Below are positions 46,295 through 55,424 of a DNA stretch of 64,000 nt, one piece after another. This DNA is from Herbaspirillum sp. RV1423 (GTDB taxonomy: Bacteria > Pseudomonadota > Gammaproteobacteria > Burkholderiales > Burkholderiaceae_D), in the NCBI RefSeq assembly GCF_000577615.1, contig NZ_CBXX010000007.1:1-64000 (forward strand), given 5' to 3'. The number at the start of each line of letters is the position of its first letter. Positions within the stretch are counted from its first letter, which is position 1. A program made the translations under genes and the position numbers. The notes beneath the pieces are model-generated. The model was not told the origin of the DNA. It searched no databases and was given only the letters and a program-made list of their open reading frames with translations.

Positions 46295-46854
46295 GCTTTT
46301 TCTCCTTTGATTTCTTCATCGAGGCCTTCGACGTAAGCGTGGTCGTGTTTGGGCAGTTCACCGGTCTTGATGAAGGCCCAGGCCACCTGGAGAAAACGGA
46401 AACACATGAGGTAGGAACCCAGCGGGACAGCCATATAGACCATCCACATCGGCAACTCCAGCACTTCAGATGTGCTCGAGTGCTGGCTGATCTCCCATAC
46501 GAATTGCGCCCCCAACGTACCGACGATGCCGGTAAACAACGCGCCCGCCAGCAAACCGAAAACGACGAACTTGTTGCGCCACGGTGCGTTCATGCGGTTG
46601 ATCAGCACATCGACGCCGACGTGGATGCCGGTGCGCACACCATACGCGGCGCCGAACTTGGCCATCCACACGAACATGTAGATGCACAGCTCCTGCGCCC
46701 AACTGGTGTTGATCTGGATCAGTTGATCCTGCAGCCAGGGAATCGGCAGGCCGGAAGCGTAGCGGTGCACCACCGCCACGAAAATGATGAGGGTCGCAGC
46801 CGCCATCAGGAATGCAATCAGCCACTCTTCCAGGTGGTCGAGAAATTTCAGCAT
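46291..46854 (-). CDS. dctQ: TRAP transporter small permease DctQ
   Basis: The 187-aa protein has four hydrophobic helices, with LEEWLIAFLMAAATLIIFVAV at the start and the Q-loop WAQELCIYMFVWMAKFGAAYGVRTGIHVGVD typical of DctQ. It joins DctM in the inner membrane. The stop overlaps dctM by four bases, and dctP lies upstream with a 102-nt gap. Confidence 0.93.
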   Translation of the reverse strand: MLKFLDHLEEWLIAFLMAAATLIIFVAVVHRYASGLPIPWLQDQLIQINTSWAQELCIYMFVWMAKFGAAYGVRTGIHVGVDVLINRMNAPWRNKFVVFGLLAGALFTGIVGTLGAQFVWEISQHSSTSEVLELPMWMVYMAVPLGSYLMCFRFLQVAWAFIKTGELPKHDHAYVEGLDEEIKGEKA

Positions 46855-46956
46855 TACGTCTCCTCGTTGGGAACAGGCCGGTCATCGAACGCAACCCGCT
46901 CCCGTCAGTTTTCTAGACGCAGGCGCGCAACGCGATGCGCGCCTGCGACGATGTTG

Positions 46957-47961
46957 TTATTTCTGACCCAGCGCTGCCGCTTCCTTGTTGACCGAGGCAA
47001 TCAAGTCCTTGCCGATGCGATCGGCCATCTGCGTCTGCACCGGCAGCAAGGCTTTGCGCCACTCGGCTTTTTCCTTGTCGTTCAGGTAATAGATGGTGGT
47101 CTTGCCGGTCTTTTGCACAGCGGCCAGCGCGGCATCGTTCTCTTGCTGGGCGATGGCGTTGGCGTACTTGGTGGCGTCCTTCATCGCGCCTTCGAGCGCG
47201 GTGCGGATATCGGCCGGCAAGCCGTCCCAGAACTTCTTGTTGACGATCACTGCATAGCCCAGGTAGCCGTGATTGGAAACGGTCACGTGCTTCTGCACTT
47301 CATGCATTTTCTGGGTGTACAGGTTGGAAGGCGGATTCTCGGTGCCGTCGACCACGCCGGTCTGCAGCGCCTGGTAAACCTCGGAGAAGGCCAGCACCTG
47401 CGGGTTGGCGCCGAGTGCGCGCATTTGCGCATCGAGCACCTTGGACGACTGGATGCGCATCTTCAGGCCGCGGAAATCGGCCGGCGCGTGCAGCGGCTTG
47501 TTGGCCGACATCACCTTGAAGCCGTTGTCCCAATACGCCAGGCCGGTAATACCCTTGGGTTCCAGCTTCTTGAACAATTCCTTGCCGATCGGACCTTCGG
47601 TGACGCGATACAGCACTTCCTTGCTCGGGAAAATATACGGCAAGTCGAAGACTTCGAATTCCTTCACGCCCAGCGGACCGAACTTGGCCAGCGACGGCGC
47701 CAGCATCTGCACGGCGCCCAGTTGCAGCGCTTCCAGTTCTTCCTTGTCCTTGTACAGCGTGCTGTTCGGATAGACCTCGACCTTCACGCGGCCCTTTGTG
47801 GCTTTCTCTGCCAGCTCCTTGAAGCGCTCGGCGCCTTTGCCCTTGGGCGTATCGTTGGCGACCACATGGCTGAATTTGATGACGATGGGCGCCTGGGCGA
47901 ATGCATTGCCGGCGATGACGGCTGCGGCGGAAAGCGCGAATACCAATGACTTGAGTTTCAT
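46957..47961 (-). CDS. dctP: TRAP transporter substrate-binding protein DctP
   Basis: The ATG at 47961 has AAAAGGGGACG upstream, giving 334 aa with a Sec signal peptide (MKLKSLVFALSAAAVIAGNAFA). The DctP fold is clear: IVIKFSHVVANDTPKGKGAERF, VYPNSTLYKDKEELEALQLG and the substrate-carboxylate arginine in LKMRIQSSKVLDAQMRALG. It binds a C4-dicarboxylate such as malate, succinate or fumarate, judged from the family and the linked DctS/DctR-like genes. The gap to dctQ holds no strong terminator. Confidence 0.95.
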   Translation of the reverse strand: MKLKSLVFALSAAAVIAGNAFAQAPIVIKFSHVVANDTPKGKGAERFKELAEKATKGRVKVEVYPNSTLYKDKEELEALQLGAVQMLAPSLAKFGPLGVKEFEVFDLPYIFPSKEVLYRVTEGPIGKELFKKLEPKGITGLAYWDNGFKVMSANKPLHAPADFRGLKMRIQSSKVLDAQMRALGANPQVLAFSEVYQALQTGVVDGTENPPSNLYTQKMHEVQKHVTVSNHGYLGYAVIVNKKFWDGLPADIRTALEGAMKDATKYANAIAQQENDAALAAVQKTGKTTIYYLNDKEKAEWRKALLPVQTQMADRIGKDLIASVNKEAAALGQK

Positions 47962-47981
47962 TTGTCGTCCCCTTTTCGGTT

Positions 47982-47995
47982 TATAAAATTTTATA
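47982..47995. promoter_or_regulatory. Perfect AT palindrome in the dctP leader
   Basis: TATAAAATTTTATA reads the same on both strands and lies 21 nt upstream of the dctP start. It could be the -10 box of dctP or a binding site. Confidence 0.4.
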
Positions 47996-48010
47996 GAAAC
48001 AGATATAGTC

Positions 48011-48086
48011 ACAATTCTGACGTGAGCGGCATTTTGCCACGAAGGAAATGCACCACAAGTGTGGATAACCACAATTCACGTGGTGC
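48011..48086. promoter_or_regulatory. Candidate DctR operator in divergent dct region
   Basis: ACAATTC-TG-ACGTGAG (48011-48026) is repeated as ACAATTC-ACGTGGTG (48071-48084). The right copy is part of a dyad, GCACCAC (48050-48056) with GTGGTGC (48080-48086), and inner GTGTGG/CCACA. These lie between the dctP and dctS starts and are likely response-regulator sites. Confidence 0.5.
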
Positions 48087-48157
48087 GCCGCAACATCCAC
48101 TGCGCCGCGACGCCTCGCGATAAACTAGGCGCACTCCCATATCACTCACAAGGCGCC

Positions 48158-50164
48158 ATGACCCCGCCGCACATCTCCACGCCGTCCCATTTACTGTCGC
48201 CCGGCCGCCGCCACCTGCTGCGCTGGGCCATGCCCATCCTGCTGGTGCTGCTGTTCCTGATGACGCTGATCTGGCTGCCGCGCCAGGCGCAACAGATGGA
48301 ATCGAGCGAGCGGCAGGAACAACTGATTGCCGATTCGCTCTGGGTGGAGCAGGCGATCCGCTTCCAGTTGAGCCGCGACGACGAGAGCATGCGGCTGATC
48401 GCCCGGGAAATCGCCGGCGACCATCTGAAAAAGGAACAATTCCGCAGCCGCCTCAACGCGCTGCTGCGCAACAACCGCGAGTTCTATCGCGTGACCTGGT
48501 TCGACGCCGACGGCAAGCCGGTCGCATCGACCGACGACTTTCCGGTGTCGCGCCATGAGCTGTCCGAACCGTCCCAGCAAACGGAAGCGCATGCGCGCAC
48601 CATCCACCGCCCGCTATACAGCGCCCCAGCGGTGCCGCCCGGCATCGCCGAGCCGATGCTGATGGACTATCACATCCCGCTGTATCGCGACAACCGCTTC
48701 ATCGGCAGCGTCGTCGCCAGCTATTCCTTGTCGCGCGTGCTCAATGAAATGGTGCCGTGGTGGTTCGCCCAGGACAACGAAATCATCCTCACCGACACCG
48801 ACGACAAGGTCATCGCGCGCCGCACTGCCGGCGGCCCCGGCCTGAACGTCTACACCCACCGGCGCGAACTGGAATTGCCCGGACTGACCCTGCGCCTGCA
48901 CACCAACAGCACCAAGAGCGCGCCCAAACTGCTGCCCAACCTGCTGGTGGGTTCGGTCATCGTGCTGTCGCTGGGACTACTGTGGAGCCTGTGGGCGCTG
49001 TGGCGCGACATCAATCGACGCATGACGGCGGAAGAAGCGCTGGTGCATGAAGTGTCCTTCCGCACCGCAATGGAAAATTCGCTGGTCACCGGCATGCGCG
49101 CTCGCGACCTGGAAGGCCGCATCACCTACGTCAATCCGGCCTTTTGCAAGATGGTCGGCATTCCCGCCGACGAGCTGGTCGGCAAGATCCCGCCCATGCC
49201 CTACTGGGCGCCGGAAGCCATGGACGAGTACCAGGAACGCTTCTCCAAGGTGCTGGCCGGACGCATCACGCCGCAATTCGAGACCATCTTCCAGCGCAAG
49301 GACGGGGAACGCTTCCCGGTGTTGATTTTCGAATCGCCGCTGGTCGACCAGAACGGCAAGCAAACCGGCTGGATGGGCTCGATCCTCGACGTCACCGACC
49401 GCAAGCGCGCCGAAGACCTCAACCGCATGCAGGAAGAAAAGCTGCAAGCCAGCGCGCGCCTGGCCAGCATGGGTGAAATAGCCTCGACGCTGGCGCACGA
49501 ACTGAACCAGCCGCTGGCCGCGATCTCCAGCTACACCACCGGCGCGCTCAACATGATGCAGAACGGCGCGCTCGATCCGTCCTCGCTGCAGCCCGCGCTG
49601 GAAAAGATCAACACCCAGGCGCAGCGCGCCGGCAACGTCATCCGCAGCGTGCACCAGTTCGTCAAGAAGCGCGAGCCGACGCGCCAGCCGGTGTCGATCA
49701 AGACCATCGTCGACAACATCACGCCGCTCATCGAGTTGCAGGCGCAGCAATTCCTGGTGGTGCTGCAGACCGCCATTCCGGCCAACCTGCCGAACGTACT
49801 GGGCGACGCCGTATTGCTGGAACAGGTGCTGCTCAACCTGACCCGCAACGCCATCCAGGCGATGGCGGCGATCGCGCCGGAGCGGCGCATCCTGCGCATC
49901 GCCGCCGCGCTCGACCGCCAGACCTCGTCGCAGCAGTCGAACCGACAATCGATCGTGGTGTCGGTGGTCGATCAGGGCCACGGCATTGCGCCGGAAGTCG
50001 CCGCCGGCCTGTTCTCGCCGTTTTTCTCGACCAAGACCGAAGGAATGGGCATGGGGCTCAACATCTGCCGCACCACCATCGAGTTCCACGGCGGCACGCT
50101 GACCTATGCCAACAACCCTACTGGAGGTACAATCTTCCGCTTCTCCCTGCCCGTGCAGGATTAA
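48158..50164 (+). CDS. dctS: DctS-like sensor histidine kinase
   Basis: The ATG at 48158 (AAGGCGCC upstream) gives 668 aa. Two transmembrane helices (residues about 18-40 and 260-282) frame a periplasmic double-Cache-like sensor domain. A PAS domain (GRITYVNPAFCKMVG) and HisKA box (STLAHELNQPLAAISSY, phospho-His) come next. An HATPase_c domain (NLTRNAIQAM, DQGHGIAPEVAAGLFSPFFSTK, GMGLNIC) ends it. It closely follows the DctS pattern of Rhodobacter. It should sense dicarboxylate and control dctPQM through the response regulator downstream. Confidence 0.9.
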   Translation: MTPPHISTPSHLLSPGRRHLLRWAMPILLVLLFLMTLIWLPRQAQQMESSERQEQLIADSLWVEQAIRFQLSRDDESMRLIAREIAGDHLKKEQFRSRLNALLRNNREFYRVTWFDADGKPVASTDDFPVSRHELSEPSQQTEAHARTIHRPLYSAPAVPPGIAEPMLMDYHIPLYRDNRFIGSVVASYSLSRVLNEMVPWWFAQDNEIILTDTDDKVIARRTAGGPGLNVYTHRRELELPGLTLRLHTNSTKSAPKLLPNLLVGSVIVLSLGLLWSLWALWRDINRRMTAEEALVHEVSFRTAMENSLVTGMRARDLEGRITYVNPAFCKMVGIPADELVGKIPPMPYWAPEAMDEYQERFSKVLAGRITPQFETIFQRKDGERFPVLIFESPLVDQNGKQTGWMGSILDVTDRKRAEDLNRMQEEKLQASARLASMGEIASTLAHELNQPLAAISSYTTGALNMMQNGALDPSSLQPALEKINTQAQRAGNVIRSVHQFVKKREPTRQPVSIKTIVDNITPLIELQAQQFLVVLQTAIPANLPNVLGDAVLLEQVLLNLTRNAIQAMAAIAPERRILRIAAALDRQTSSQQSNRQSIVVSVVDQGHGIAPEVAAGLFSPFFSTKTEGMGMGLNICRTTIEFHGGTLTYANNPTGGTIFRFSLPVQD

Positions 50165-50217
50165 CCCCAACAAAAACGCGCGCGCCCCCGGCCAAGCGTC
50201 ACCTTTCCATAGCCACG

Positions 50218-50808
50218 ATGCTGCACATTGTTGACGACGAAGAAATCATTCGCGACTCGCTCACATGGCTGGCGCAATCGCGCGCCATCGCCGCCACGGC
50301 ATACGCCGGCGGCGCAGAATTCCTGGCGGCGATGGAACAGGCCGGCGAGTTCGACGCACAGGGCGAGTGCATCCTGCTCGATGTGCGCATGCCGGACCTG
50401 AGCGGCGTGGCGCTGTTCGACGCGCTGAAGAACCGCGGCATCATGCGGCGACGGCCGGTGATTTTCCTGACCGGCCACGGCGACGTGCCGATGGCGGTGG
50501 ACATGCTCAAGAACGGCGCCTTCGATTTCTTTGAAAAACCGTTCAACGACAACCAGTTGATGGATCGCGTGCTGGAAGCGCTGCAGGCCTCGCGCGCAAC
50601 CGGCGAGCAGGATGCCGTGCGCATCCGGCTGGAAGGCTTGTCGAGCCGCGAGCGTGAAGTGCTGGACCTGATCCTGGTCGGCAAAATGAACAAGGTCATC
50701 GCCGACGAACTCGGCATCAGCATGCGCACCGTGGAAGTGCACCGCGCCCATATCTTCGACAAGATGAACGTCAAGACCGCCGTCGAACTGGCGCGCCTGC
50801 TGAAATAA
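50218..50808 (+). CDS. dctR: DctR-like response regulator (FixJ/LuxR type)
   Basis: The 196-aa protein has a receiver domain (VDDEE, LLDVRMPDLSG with the phospho-Asp, and LTGHGD-AFDFFEKPF) and a LuxR-type HTH (LSSREREVLDLILVGKMNKVIADELGISMRTVEVHRAHIFDKM). This is the FixJ/DctR layout. It lies 53 nt after the kinase and probably activates dctPQM. Confidence 0.93.
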   Translation: MLHIVDDEEIIRDSLTWLAQSRAIAATAYAGGAEFLAAMEQAGEFDAQGECILLDVRMPDLSGVALFDALKNRGIMRRRPVIFLTGHGDVPMAVDMLKNGAFDFFEKPFNDNQLMDRVLEALQASRATGEQDAVRIRLEGLSSREREVLDLILVGKMNKVIADELGISMRTVEVHRAHIFDKMNVKTAVELARLLK

Positions 50809-50812
50809 ACCG

Positions 50813-51703
50813 ATGCAAGTCGCCTCCCTGCTCCTCCCCGATTTCACTCTGATCGTGATGGGCGCGATCATCTATCGCATCACCAACTGGGGCGATGCTT
50901 TCTGGACCGGCATGGAAAAGATGGTGTACTACCTGCTGTTCCCGGCGCTGCTGTTTTACTCCACCGCGCGCCTGCAATTGAACCTGGCAAGCACCGGCAA
51001 ATTCTTGCAGGTCGGCGTGCTGTCGCTGCTGGCCGGCATCGCCCTGACCTGGCTCGGCAAACCCTTCATCAAGGCCAGCCCGATGACTTATGAGTCGGGC
51101 ATGCAGACCGCGTTTCGTTTCAATTCCTACATTGCGCTGGCGATCGCCTCGCGCCTGGCCGGCGAAGAAGGCATCGGCCTGATGGCGCTGCTGATCGGCT
51201 TCGGCGTCCCGCTGTGCAACATGGCCGCGGTGCATGCGCTGGCGCACCGCAGCGGCAACCTGCTCCGGGAACTCGGCAAGAACCCGCTGCTGATCGCCAC
51301 CGGCAGCGGCCTGCTGTTCAGCGTCGCCGGCCTGCACCTGCCGGAAGTCGCCGGTGCCGTGCTGTCGCGCCTGGGCAGTGCTTCGATCGCGCTGGGCCTG
51401 CTGATGGTCGGCGCCGGCCTGCGCCTGGAAGGGATGAAAGAAGGCAAGCTGATGACGGCCTACTTCACGGCCATCAAATTACTGGCGGTTCCCGGCGTCG
51501 CTTACTGGCTCGGACGCCGGCTTGGCTTGCCCGACCTGCAATTACGGATCGTGGTGCTGTTTTGTTCGCTGCCGACGGCATCGAGCTGCTACATCCTCGC
51601 CGCGCGCATGGGCGGCAACGGCCCGGTCACGGCCTTCCTGATCTCGTTCGGCACGCTGGTGTCGGCGCTGACGATTCCGTTCTGGCTGACGCTGGTGCAT
51701 TGA
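50813..51703 (+). CDS. AEC family transporter (auxin efflux carrier type)
   Basis: The 296-aa protein has about ten helices with the AEC pattern: a five-helix repeat, GLLMVGAGLRLEGMK in the middle and LPTASSCYILAARMGGN near the end. AEC carriers move organic acids such as malate or malonate. It starts 4 nt after the response regulator, so it is co-transcribed with dctSR and is likely another dicarboxylate carrier. No ribosome binding site precedes it, in keeping with translational coupling. Confidence 0.87.
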   Translation: MQVASLLLPDFTLIVMGAIIYRITNWGDAFWTGMEKMVYYLLFPALLFYSTARLQLNLASTGKFLQVGVLSLLAGIALTWLGKPFIKASPMTYESGMQTAFRFNSYIALAIASRLAGEEGIGLMALLIGFGVPLCNMAAVHALAHRSGNLLRELGKNPLLIATGSGLLFSVAGLHLPEVAGAVLSRLGSASIALGLLMVGAGLRLEGMKEGKLMTAYFTAIKLLAVPGVAYWLGRRLGLPDLQLRIVVLFCSLPTASSCYILAARMGGNGPVTAFLISFGTLVSALTIPFWLTLVH

Positions 51704-51746
51704 TTGCTGCGCCTGCGCAGTCGACTATCTCACATCCACAAATACA

Positions 51747-51828
51747 TCGTCGCTCCAGCGAAAGCCGGGACCCAGCGGCGTATCGACCGACGTCAAGACA
51801 CCGGGTCCCCGCTTTCGCCGGGACGACG
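51747..51828. repeat. Imperfect inverted-repeat element, second copy
   Basis: A 26-bp imperfect inverted repeat has arms at 51747-51772 and 51803-51828. It aligns with the inner element of 36266-36344 (shared GTCG, GGACCCAGCG and the distal GGGTCCC...GGGACGAC). Like that copy it lies between convergent genes. Possibly a dispersed repeat acting as bidirectional terminator. Confidence 0.7.
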
Positions 51829-51853
51829 GTCTCTTCGTCATCAATTCAGCGTC

Positions 51854-54265
51854 TTACCTGGCAGGTTCCAGCACAATCCTCTGCGTCGTCGCCTGCTCCA
51901 CCGCCTTGCGCGAATACAGCAGGGGAAAGTATTCGCCGTTGAGCCATTTGTCGGCCAGGTCGCGATAGTGCGGGCTGTCCGGATCGCCCGATTGGCCCGG
52001 CGAATTGACGGCTTTGGAATTGTCCCAGTTGCCGACATCGACCACCACGCGGAACGACGGTCCGTTGGTCTGGCGGAAATCGCTGGGACGATAGGTCGAC
52101 TGGTTCGGCGAATAGGCGCCGCCGTGCTTGGGCAACGGACCGACATTCAGTTTCGCGCGCGTCGCCTCGTCGACCACACCGGCCAGCGGATGCTCCATGA
52201 GGTTGTGGTGCAACTTGCCCCACTGCCATTTGCTCGCATCGTCGCCTTGCAGCTTGACCATCTCGGCATAGGCGTCGCTGAGGCTCGCCAGCAGGATGGC
52301 GTCGCGCTTCTGCGCGGCATCGGCGCCCAGGCGCTTCTGCGGCTGCTCCAGCGTGTCGAGCATCACGGCGACATCCGGCGCCCCCATCGCAGCCGCGGCT
52401 TCCTTGCTCAGCACGGCTTCCTTGAACGCCTTGCCGAGATGACGCGTCAGCCAGACTTCATACAAGGCGGCTTGCGGCGAATCGACGCGCTCGACATAGT
52501 CCCAGCCGTTGAACACATTCAGCGCCGCCTGCGTCTGCCCGTCGGATGAGGTCAGCGGCTTGAGCAGCGTCGCCAGGCGGCGCGCAGGAATCGACAGGTC
52601 GTCGTTCTGCAGCCGCATCGAATCTTCCAATGACACCTTCGGCAAAGAAGCCAGCACTTCGCTGATGCGCGTGAAGCGCGAATTGTTGGTCCATTCGAAA
52701 CCGAGCTTGCGCTCGCGATATGGATAGTCGTCAGGCAGGTTCATCTGGTTGGCCGAGGCGAACCAGCCTTGCCTGGGGTTGTAGGTCGAGGGCAATTGGT
52801 CACCGCTCCAGAATCCGGCCCACTCGTAACGGCCGTCGCCCGGCACCGGCAGCAAACCGTCCCAGTTCGGACGTTTGGGCGCGAGGCCGCCCGGCACCCA
52901 GCCGATGTTGCCACTGACGTCGGCGTAGACCTGGTTCTCGGTCGGCGCGCCCCAGTTCAGCATGGCGCGTTTGAAGGATTTGAAATTCTTCGCACGCATG
53001 TAATCGATGCTGCCGAAGTATGGCGACATGCCCGGCTCCAGCCAGCCCGAACGCACGGCGAAGGCGCGGTTCTTTTCCTTCTCGACGAAGATCACCGGTC
53101 CGTGGCGCGTGAAGGTCAGCTCGGCCATCGCCGGTGCGGCACCCTTGACGGCGATCGGCTCGCGGATCACCGTGAACGGCTCCCACTTGCCCTGGTATTT
53201 GTACTCGTTGGCATTGTCGGGATTGAGTTCGTAGACGTAGAGGTCTTCCTGGTCGATGTTGAAAATGGTCAGGCCGAATGCGATGGTGCCGTTGTGACCG
53301 ATCGAGATGCCCGGCAAGGCTGGTTCGCCGGCGCCGATGACGTCCATGCCGGGCGCGCTCAGGTGCGCGATGTAGCGCAGCGACGGCGCGGAATAGGCGC
53401 GATGCGGATCGTTGGCCATGATGGCGCGGCCGGTCGCCGACCTGCCCGGCGAGACGACCCAGTTGTTGCTGCCTTCCATGGTTTCTTCGAGGTTGTCGGC
53501 AGCGGCGACCAGGATGCCATCGCCGTTATCGGCGGCGCGCGCATTGAGGCTTTCCTTGGTGATCCTGACGTTTTGCGTGGCCAGTTGGAATACCTTGAGC
53601 AAACCGGCCGGCAGACAGGGATCGAGGCCTTCCGGCATCGTCGCGTCCCATGCCGGCGTCAGGCCGAAACGGATTTCATCGGACTTCAGGTCGGCCTTGC
53701 AGGCGACATTGGCGCGCGCGACCTCGCTGGTCAGGTTGCGCGTCAGGCCGTGGCTGCGGATGCGCACGACGTCTTCCGGCTGCCATCGTGCGGGCAGATA
53801 GGCGAGCTGTTTGAATTCGTACGGCAAACGATCGGGATGCGCCGACGCATAGTCGACGTAGGCATTGATGCCGGCGACAAACGCGGTCGCAACCCGCTGC
53901 GCCTGTTTGCCGTAAGACGTCCATTCGCGCTGCATGTCGCCGCGATACAGGAACAGGCGCGTGGCCTGGTCTTGCGCCACGTATGCCGGGCCGAATACCT
54001 CAGACAACCGGCCGAGCCCACGGCGACGCCACAGGTCGATCTGGAACAGGCGATCGCGCGCGGCATTGAAACCTTGCACGAAGAACGCGTCGTCCCGGCT
54101 GGCGGCATAGATGTGCGGCACGCCCCATGTGTCGACGAGGATTTCGGCTTTCTTGTGCAGGCCGGGGATGCGCAGGGTTTCCGTCTCGCCCGCGGCATGC
54201 GCCGGCGACATGGCGACGCTGCCGGACAGCAGCAGCGCCAGGGACAGGGGTTTCAATTTTGACAT
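51854..54265 (-). CDS. Penicillin/AHL acylase family protein
   Basis: The ATG at 54265 (GGAGAC seven bases upstream) gives 803 aa with a signal peptide (SLALLLSGSVAMSPAHA). It is an Ntn-hydrolase precursor: GSNNWVVS holds the nucleophile Ser266, exposed by self-cleavage after Gly265 to give alpha and beta chains. DTWGVPHIYA and DLWRRRGLGRLSE are in the alpha part, and NDPHR, TRHGPVI and QVYADVSGNIGWVPGG in the beta part. Such enzymes are periplasmic and hydrolyse amides including acyl-homoserine lactones; the substrate here is not known. It follows queG by 46 nt. Confidence 0.92.
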   Translation of the reverse strand: MSKLKPLSLALLLSGSVAMSPAHAAGETETLRIPGLHKKAEILVDTWGVPHIYAASRDDAFFVQGFNAARDRLFQIDLWRRRGLGRLSEVFGPAYVAQDQATRLFLYRGDMQREWTSYGKQAQRVATAFVAGINAYVDYASAHPDRLPYEFKQLAYLPARWQPEDVVRIRSHGLTRNLTSEVARANVACKADLKSDEIRFGLTPAWDATMPEGLDPCLPAGLLKVFQLATQNVRITKESLNARAADNGDGILVAAADNLEETMEGSNNWVVSPGRSATGRAIMANDPHRAYSAPSLRYIAHLSAPGMDVIGAGEPALPGISIGHNGTIAFGLTIFNIDQEDLYVYELNPDNANEYKYQGKWEPFTVIREPIAVKGAAPAMAELTFTRHGPVIFVEKEKNRAFAVRSGWLEPGMSPYFGSIDYMRAKNFKSFKRAMLNWGAPTENQVYADVSGNIGWVPGGLAPKRPNWDGLLPVPGDGRYEWAGFWSGDQLPSTYNPRQGWFASANQMNLPDDYPYRERKLGFEWTNNSRFTRISEVLASLPKVSLEDSMRLQNDDLSIPARRLATLLKPLTSSDGQTQAALNVFNGWDYVERVDSPQAALYEVWLTRHLGKAFKEAVLSKEAAAAMGAPDVAVMLDTLEQPQKRLGADAAQKRDAILLASLSDAYAEMVKLQGDDASKWQWGKLHHNLMEHPLAGVVDEATRAKLNVGPLPKHGGAYSPNQSTYRPSDFRQTNGPSFRVVVDVGNWDNSKAVNSPGQSGDPDSPHYRDLADKWLNGEYFPLLYSRKAVEQATTQRIVLEPAR

Positions 54266-54311
54266 CGCTTGTCTCCATTTTGTTTTTCGTGGAGACGACA
54301 CTTTACAAGGT

Positions 54312-55388
54312 TTACAAGGAATGCCTCTCCAGCGCCCACATCACGTGTTCACGCACCAGTGCGGAAGGATGATCGAGGCGTGCGCACAACGCAGCGAGGA
54401 TCCGTGCATCGCCCTTGTGCGTGACCGCGGCATTGCCGAGTCCGACCGCCATGTTGCGCAGCCAGCGCTCGTGGCCGATGCGGCGGATGGCGCTGCCTTC
54501 GGTGTTGCGGCTGAAGTCGTCTTCGCTCCAGCCGAACAGCGCCACCAGCGAAGCATTGTCGAGGCCGTGTCGCACGTCGAAATCGGGCAACCCGCTTGTC
54601 TGCGCAAACTTGTTCCACGGACAATACAACTGGCAATCGTCGCAACCGTAGACGCGGTTGCCGATCAGGCTGCGCAGCTCGACCGGGATACTGCCCTTGA
54701 GCTCGATGGTCAGATAGGAGATGCAGCGGCGTGCGTCGAGTTCGTAAGGTGCGACGATGGCCCGGGTCGGGCAGACGTCGATGCAGGCGCTGCACTGGCC
54801 GCAATGCGGCGCGACCGGTTGGTCCACCGGCAGCGCCAGGTCGGTGAACAGTTCGCCGAGGAAGAACATGGAACCGGCCTCGCGATTGAGCAGCAGCGTA
54901 TGCTTGCCGCGCCAGCCGAGACCGGATTTTTCCGCCAGCGCGACTTCCATCACGGGCGCGGAATCGGTGAAGACGCGATAGCCGAAAGGACCGATTTCGT
55001 TTTCGATGCGGCCGGCGAGTTGCTGCAGGCGCGCGCGCAAGACCTTGTGATAATCGCGACCGCGCGCATACAGCGAGATCACGGCGGCGCTGCCGTCGGC
55101 GCTGCGTCCTTCCTCGCGCTGGCGCCAACCGGCTGCGGCCGCCTCGGGCAGATAGGGCATGCGGGCAGTAATCACGCGCACCGTGCCCGGCACCAGTTCT
55201 GCGGGCCGCGCACGCTTCATGCCGTGGCTTGCCATATAATCCATCTCGCCGTGGTAGCCCTTGTCCAGCCAGGCCTGAAACCCGGCTTCGCGATGCGACA
55301 GGTCGACGTCGGCAATGCGCAGGTCGGCGAACCCGAGTTCGCGTCCCCAGGCTTTGATGGCGTCGGCAAGTGTTGCAAGGTCAGTCAT
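54312..55388 (-). CDS. queG: Epoxyqueuosine reductase QueG
   Basis: The 358-aa enzyme reduces epoxyqueuosine to queuosine in tRNA wobble bases, using cobalamin and two 4Fe-4S clusters. CGQCSACIDVCPTRAI and the second cluster CDDCQLYCPWNKFAQ are complete. The N-terminal core and C-terminal HEAT-like tail (MWALERHSL) are intact. It is divergent from tsaE with a 36-nt gap. Confidence 0.95.
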   Translation of the reverse strand: MTDLATLADAIKAWGRELGFADLRIADVDLSHREAGFQAWLDKGYHGEMDYMASHGMKRARPAELVPGTVRVITARMPYLPEAAAAGWRQREEGRSADGSAAVISLYARGRDYHKVLRARLQQLAGRIENEIGPFGYRVFTDSAPVMEVALAEKSGLGWRGKHTLLLNREAGSMFFLGELFTDLALPVDQPVAPHCGQCSACIDVCPTRAIVAPYELDARRCISYLTIELKGSIPVELRSLIGNRVYGCDDCQLYCPWNKFAQTSGLPDFDVRHGLDNASLVALFGWSEDDFSRNTEGSAIRRIGHERWLRNMAVGLGNAAVTHKGDARILAALCARLDHPSALVREHVMWALERHSL

Positions 55389-55424
55389 TAATCGTAGTCA
55401 ATACGTCGTTTCAAACAAGAATTT

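Noticed and set aside
52769..54262. 497-aa plus-strand frame opposite the acylase
   Set aside because: The acylase has a signal peptide, ribosome binding site and catalytic serine; the opposite frame is a shadow.
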